Of a DNA stretch of 24,147 nucleotides, positions 20,711-24,147 are shown in pieces. The translations under genes and the position numbers were made by a program. Position 1 is the first letter of the stretch; each line of letters begins with the position of its first letter. The notes beneath the pieces are model-generated. The model searched no databases. It saw nothing but the letters and a program-made list of their open reading frames with translations, and had not been told where the DNA came from. The stretch is from Bacteroidales bacterium (lineage in GTDB: Bacteria > Bacteroidota > Bacteroidia > Bacteroidales > UBA932), in assembly GCA_016285215.1 (NCBI GenBank), contig JAEEQI010000012.1:1-24147 (forward strand). The letters run 5' to 3'.

Positions 20711-22900
20711 ATGAACCCGAAGATATTCATATTTATTTGCGTGTCCGGCCTGATGGCGGCTGTTTCCTGCAGCACCACCCGCTCCCTGGCAGAAGGGGAG
20801 TACCTGCTCAGGAAAAACACCATCCAGACCAACGACCCCAATTTCAATGTCTCCGGGCTCAGTTCCTACATTGGTCACAAGCCCAATTCCTACTTTCTGG
20901 GCGTGAATCCGCTCCTTTCCGTATACAACTGGAGCGGAGACGGAAAAACGCCTTTCAAACGCTTTCTCAGAAAGATAGGATCGGACCCCATTGTCTTCGA
21001 TTCCACCAAGGTGGAGATGAGCGTGGCCAACATTGCCAACCACCTGAACTACATCGGTTACTACGGTTCGGAGGTTAGCAGTAAGGTGGACGTGATCAAA
21101 AAGAAAGCTTATGTAACGTATTCGATAAAGCTGGGTAACCGCTACAAAATCAGCGACATAGATTACGAAGTTCCCACCTATGGCACGTTCCAGGAAGAGT
21201 TCCTGAAGGACCTTCCCAACAGCACGGTGGAAAAGGGGGATTACCTCTCCGAAGAAGCCCTGGAAAAGGAGGCCGACCGTTCCTCCGCGTACTTCCGTAC
21301 TTTGGGTTACTACGGCTTCACCAAGTCCTTCTATGCCTTTGAGGCCGATACCCTCACGCACGACGGCCAGGCCAAGCTTCATTTCGCCATCCGGGACTAT
21401 GCCCTGGGGGATGCCCCTTCTTCGGCCCGTGAACATAAGAAATTCACTATTTCGGAGGTTAACATCTCGCACCCGGAAAAGCTCAAGATCAGGCCTTCCG
21501 TGCTGGAAAACCTCAATATCCTGAGGCCCGGCCAGCTTTACAACGAAAACGAGATTAATACCAATTACAACCGTTTCTCCAGCGTGGGCGTGCTCACGGG
21601 GGTAAACATCAACCTGGAGCCGGTCTCCGAAGACCAGGTAGACTGTAACATTTCCCTGCGCAATTCCGGTCTGCAGGGCTTCAAGACCAACCTGGAGGCC
21701 TCCTTCAACTCCACCGGCCTGTTTGGCATTTCGCCGCAGCTAACTTATTATCACAGAAATATTTTCCACGGGGGAGAAGAGCTCAACCTGGGCGTCAAGG
21801 GCAATTTCCAGTTCCGCCCCAAGTCCAAAGCCTACTCCACCGAGGTCAGCGTCTCCACCACGCTCCGTTTCCCCAGTTTCATAGGCCTTCCCAACCGCAT
21901 CTTTACCGGCCCCAACATTCCTCATACGGACGTTTCGGCCGCTTTCAGCTATCAGGACAGACCCGAATTCCGCCGTTCCATCATCTCCACGGCCTTCACG
22001 TACAACGGCCGCATCAAGCAGAACTTCTTCTACAAGCTGTCGCCCATCCGGGCCAACCTGACCCATATGTTCTATATGGACGAAGAGTTTATGCTCAAGC
22101 TGTTTGAGACCAACCCCTTCGTGTTCAGTTCCTATATGGATAACGTAGACTTGGGAGTGGGTGGTACCCTATACTACACAACCGACGCCTCTTCCGTGCC
22201 TATGACTCCGTACCATTACGCCAGACTGGCTTTGGATGTTTCCGGCAATGTAGTAAGTCTGTTCAACCGCTGGCTGCCCGTGCTGGAAGAAGGCAGTACC
22301 AAACACACCATCTGGGACACTCCGTACGCCCAGTATGTGCGTGCAGACCTTAATCTGGGCAAGGTTTTCCGTTTTGGTAAAGAAGACCGGCACGCCATTG
22401 CCCTTCACTTTGAAAGCGGCATAGCCTATGGTTACGGCAACTCCGATACCGCTCCGGTAGAACAGCTGCTCTATGCCGGCGGTGCTATGTCTATGCGTGG
22501 CTGGCAGGCCCGTACTCTGGGCCCGGGTACTTCGGAGGAGTCCTACGGATTCTCCATCCCCAGCCAGGTAGGTGAGCTCAAACTGGAGGCCAACGTAGAA
22601 TATCGTTTCCCCCTCATCTCCAAATTGGAGGGAGCTCTGTTTCTGGATGCCGGTAATATCTGGGATGTGTCCAGCAGTATTGACGAAGCGGACCAGTTCA
22701 AATGGAGCACTTTCCCGGATGCCATTGCATTAAACTGGGGATTCGGCGCCCGTCTCAACCTCAATTTCCTCCTGGTCCGCGTAGATATGGGTATACGCCT
22801 CAGAGACCCCGCCCGCCCGGCAGGAGAACGTTGGGTACCCACAAACGAGTGGCTCAACAATAATTTTGCAATCCACTTCGGTGTAGGATATCCGTTCTAA
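20711..22900 (+). CDS. tamL: TamL-type lipid-anchored Omp85 protein
   Basis: A 729-residue outer-membrane protein of the BamA/TamA (Omp85) superfamily with an N-terminal lipidation signal: hydrophobic 4-18, then VSC with Cys20. This lipoprotein version is the Bacteroidota TamL. The mature start STTRSLAEGEYLLRKN is typical. Residues about 60-300 contain POTRA-like repeats (YGSEVSSKVDVIKKKAYVTYSIKLGNRYKISDI, YFRTLGYYGF and KFTISEVNI). The barrel runs from about 310 to the terminal aromatic residue Phe729 (GVGYPF). MRGW at 595-598 in GGAMSMRGWQARTLGPG corresponds to the conserved RGF/Y motif of the L6 loop. It should help assemble outer-membrane or surface proteins with TamB, but no tamB follows here: the next gene is rarA on the other strand, 3 nt away. 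Confidence 0.88.
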   Translation: MNPKIFIFICVSGLMAAVSCSTTRSLAEGEYLLRKNTIQTNDPNFNVSGLSSYIGHKPNSYFLGVNPLLSVYNWSGDGKTPFKRFLRKIGSDPIVFDSTKVEMSVANIANHLNYIGYYGSEVSSKVDVIKKKAYVTYSIKLGNRYKISDIDYEVPTYGTFQEEFLKDLPNSTVEKGDYLSEEALEKEADRSSAYFRTLGYYGFTKSFYAFEADTLTHDGQAKLHFAIRDYALGDAPSSAREHKKFTISEVNISHPEKLKIRPSVLENLNILRPGQLYNENEINTNYNRFSSVGVLTGVNINLEPVSEDQVDCNISLRNSGLQGFKTNLEASFNSTGLFGISPQLTYYHRNIFHGGEELNLGVKGNFQFRPKSKAYSTEVSVSTTLRFPSFIGLPNRIFTGPNIPHTDVSAAFSYQDRPEFRRSIISTAFTYNGRIKQNFFYKLSPIRANLTHMFYMDEEFMLKLFETNPFVFSSYMDNVDLGVGGTLYYTTDASSVPMTPYHYARLALDVSGNVVSLFNRWLPVLEEGSTKHTIWDTPYAQYVRADLNLGKVFRFGKEDRHAIALHFESGIAYGYGNSDTAPVEQLLYAGGAMSMRGWQARTLGPGTSEESYGFSIPSQVGELKLEANVEYRFPLISKLEGALFLDAGNIWDVSSSIDEADQFKWSTFPDAIALNWGFGARLNLNFLLVRVDMGIRLRDPARPAGERWVPTNEWLNNNFAIHFGVGYPF

Positions 22901-22903
22901 AAC

Positions 22904-24147
22904 CTATTTCTTAGGATAATACTTGGGCCAGCAGGCCTCGAGATAGGCACGGAGCACGTCTTCGTGCTTGTTTTTTGCGGGCTCGTAAAAGACTTTTCCG
23001 CGCAAGGCCTCGGGCATAAACTCCATATCGGCAAAATGGCCGGGATAGTCGTGGGCATACTTATAGCCGTCAGAGTAATGGAGGTCCTTCATAAGCTGCG
23101 TAGGGGCATTGCGGATGGCCAGGGGTACCGGCTGGTTGCCGGAGCTCTTTACCTCGGCCAGGGCGTTTTCTATGGCCATATACGAGGCGTTGCTCTTGGG
23201 AGAGGAGGCCAGGTAGACCGTGGTTTCGGCCAGCGGGATTCGGCCCTCGGGCATACCAATCTTGGACACTACCTCAAAGCAGGCGTTGGCCAGCAGCAGG
23301 GCGTTGGGATTGGCCAGGCCCACATCTTCCGAGGCGCTCAGGCACAGACGGCGGGCTATGAACAGGGGGTCTTCTCCTCCGTCAATCATCCGGGCCAGGT
23401 AATAGATGGCCGCGTTGGGATCGGACCCGCGGATGCTCTTGATAAAGGCCGAAATGATATCGTAGTGCATCTCGCCATCCTTGTCATAGATGGCCATATT
23501 TTCCTGGATGGAGGCCGTTACCGTCTCGTTGTCTATGACGATGGGCTTCTTGCCGGCCTGGGCGTCAATCACCAGCTCCAGCACATTGAGGAGCTTGCGG
23601 GCGTCTCCGCCGCTGTAACGCATCAGGGCCTCGCTTTCGCGCACTTCCACGGGCTTGTCCTTGAGAAGGACGTCCTCGTGGAGGGCACGGTCCAGCAGGA
23701 CCTGCAAATCCTCTTTCTCCAAAGATTTGAGAACAAATACCTGGCAGCGGGACAGCAGGGGAGTAATGACCTCAAAAGAGGGGTTTTCGGTGGTAGCACC
23801 TACCAGCACTATGGTTCCGTTCTCAACGGCTCCCAGAAGGGCGTCCTGCTGGGCCTTGTTGAAACGGTGGATTTCGTCTATGAACAGGATGGGAGCCCCT
23901 TTCTGCCGGAACAGCCCGCTGGCTTTGGCCTTGTCAAAGACCTCCCGCACATCCTTTACCCCCGCCGTAACGGCACTGAGGGTGTAGAAATCGCGGTCTA
24001 AGGTTTCGGCAATGATATGGGCCAGGGTAGTCTTGCCCACCCCGGGAGGGCCCCAGAGAATGAACGAACTCAGGTTACCGCTTTCTATCATCTTCCTCAG
24101 GATGCAGCCTTCTCCTACCAGATGACGCTGGCCCACATACTGGTCCA
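22904..24147 (-). CDS. rarA: Replication-associated recombination protein RarA (MgsA), N-terminus cut off
   Basis: A clamp-loader-like AAA+ ATPase acting at stalled replication forks. The frame runs off the window end; the visible part begins DQYVGQRHLVGEG, typical of about residue 20-30 of RarA, so only a few codons are missing. It has Walker A GPPGVGKT, Walker B ILFIDEIHRFNKAQQD, sensor 1 VGATTENPSFEV, an arginine-finger region PLLSRCQVF, and the C-terminal oligomerisation domain (DIISAFIKSIRGSDPNAAIYYLARMIDGGEDPLFIARRL, LPLAETTVYLASSPKSNASYMA-like block, DYPGHFADMEFMPEALRGKVFYEP). An in-frame GTG at 24136 is not the start because conserved codons precede it. It converges on tamL with a 3-nt gap; no terminator of its own is evident. 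Confidence 0.95.
   Translation of the reverse strand, partial: DQYVGQRHLVGEGCILRKMIESGNLSSFILWGPPGVGKTTLAHIIAETLDRDFYTLSAVTAGVKDVREVFDKAKASGLFRQKGAPILFIDEIHRFNKAQQDALLGAVENGTIVLVGATTENPSFEVITPLLSRCQVFVLKSLEKEDLQVLLDRALHEDVLLKDKPVEVRESEALMRYSGGDARKLLNVLELVIDAQAGKKPIVIDNETVTASIQENMAIYDKDGEMHYDIISAFIKSIRGSDPNAAIYYLARMIDGGEDPLFIARRLCLSASEDVGLANPNALLLANACFEVVSKIGMPEGRIPLAETTVYLASSPKSNASYMAIENALAEVKSSGNQPVPLAIRNAPTQLMKDLHYSDGYKYAHDYPGHFADMEFMPEALRGKVFYEPAKNKHEDVLRAYLEACWPKYYPKK
22952..22976 (+). terminator. Intrinsic terminator for tamL, inside the rarA coding region
   Basis: AGCACG (22953-22958), loop TCTT, CGTGCT (22963-22968): 6 pairs plus a G-U pair (22952-22969), followed by TTGTTTTTT (22968-22976). 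It is oriented for + strand transcription and lies about 50 bp past the tamL stop. The T-run corresponds to the Lys-Asn-Lys codons near the RarA C-terminus. Confidence 0.65.

Noticed and set aside
22903..22915. Small hairpin CCTA/TAGG between tamL and rarA
   Set aside because: Only four base pairs and no T-run; the stronger hairpin at 22952-22976 is a better terminator for tamL.
1..24147. tRNA, rRNA, CRISPR array, insertion sequence, integrase or toxin-antitoxin pair
   Set aside because: None seen: virtually all DNA is filled by recognised genes, and the gaps are too short or lack the expected structure.

Overview
The window looks like a chromosomal housekeeping segment of a member of the Bacteroidota, most likely Bacteroidales. 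The evidence is the gene content (a lipid-anchored Omp85 protein of the TamL type, an Ig-like lipoprotein beginning with a typical Cys/PPSGGPKD segment, a bifunctional Rel of Bacteroidota type, a short arginine-decarboxylase-like enzyme and a PPi-type phosphofructokinase), the near absence of Shine-Dalgarno sites, and promoter boxes of the form TAnnTTTG (the Bacteroidota -7 element). The DNA is moderately GC-rich. I cannot name a genus. I see no tRNA, rRNA, CRISPR array, insertion sequence or prophage gene.

Layout. Bases 1-1006 (+) hold the 3' end of a dipeptidase gene (pepD) and rpe, closed by a strong hairpin terminator. Bases 1095-4970 (+) are the compact set rsfS-ftsH-cdsA-psd (ribosome silencing, membrane proteolysis, phospholipid synthesis). 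Reading the other way, 14221 down to 4948 (-) is a 9.3-kb run of six genes with gaps or overlaps of 4 nt or less: ligA, a YihY-family membrane protein, rel, an Ig-like lipoprotein, an outer-membrane barrel protein and ispG. Bases 14222-14494 are the largest gene-free stretch and hold divergent promoters for ligA and pfp plus a GC-rich hairpin. Bases 14495-18516 (+) hold pfp, a CotH-family lipoprotein and a cytoplasmic GH13 alpha-amylase-family enzyme. Bases 20651-18513 (-) hold a fold-III PLP decarboxylase (speA-like) and a TrmH/SpoU RNA methyltransferase. A near-palindromic divergent promoter separates these from tamL (+, 20711-22900), which converges on rarA (-, cut by the window end).

How it fits together. 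Most genes are ordinary core functions, and I do not find a complete new system. The parts most worth a second look are regulatory and architectural. Three or four promoters share a T-tract directly upstream of the TAnnTTTG box. One promoter is nested in the terminator of the gene before it. Two clear intrinsic terminators are written inside the 3' coding ends of convergent neighbours (psd in ispG, tamL in rarA). The tamL mRNA may be leaderless. A perfect 12-bp inverted repeat lies in the signal-peptide codons of the CotH gene. The Rel gene is embedded in a tightly coupled operon together with two uncharacterised envelope proteins.
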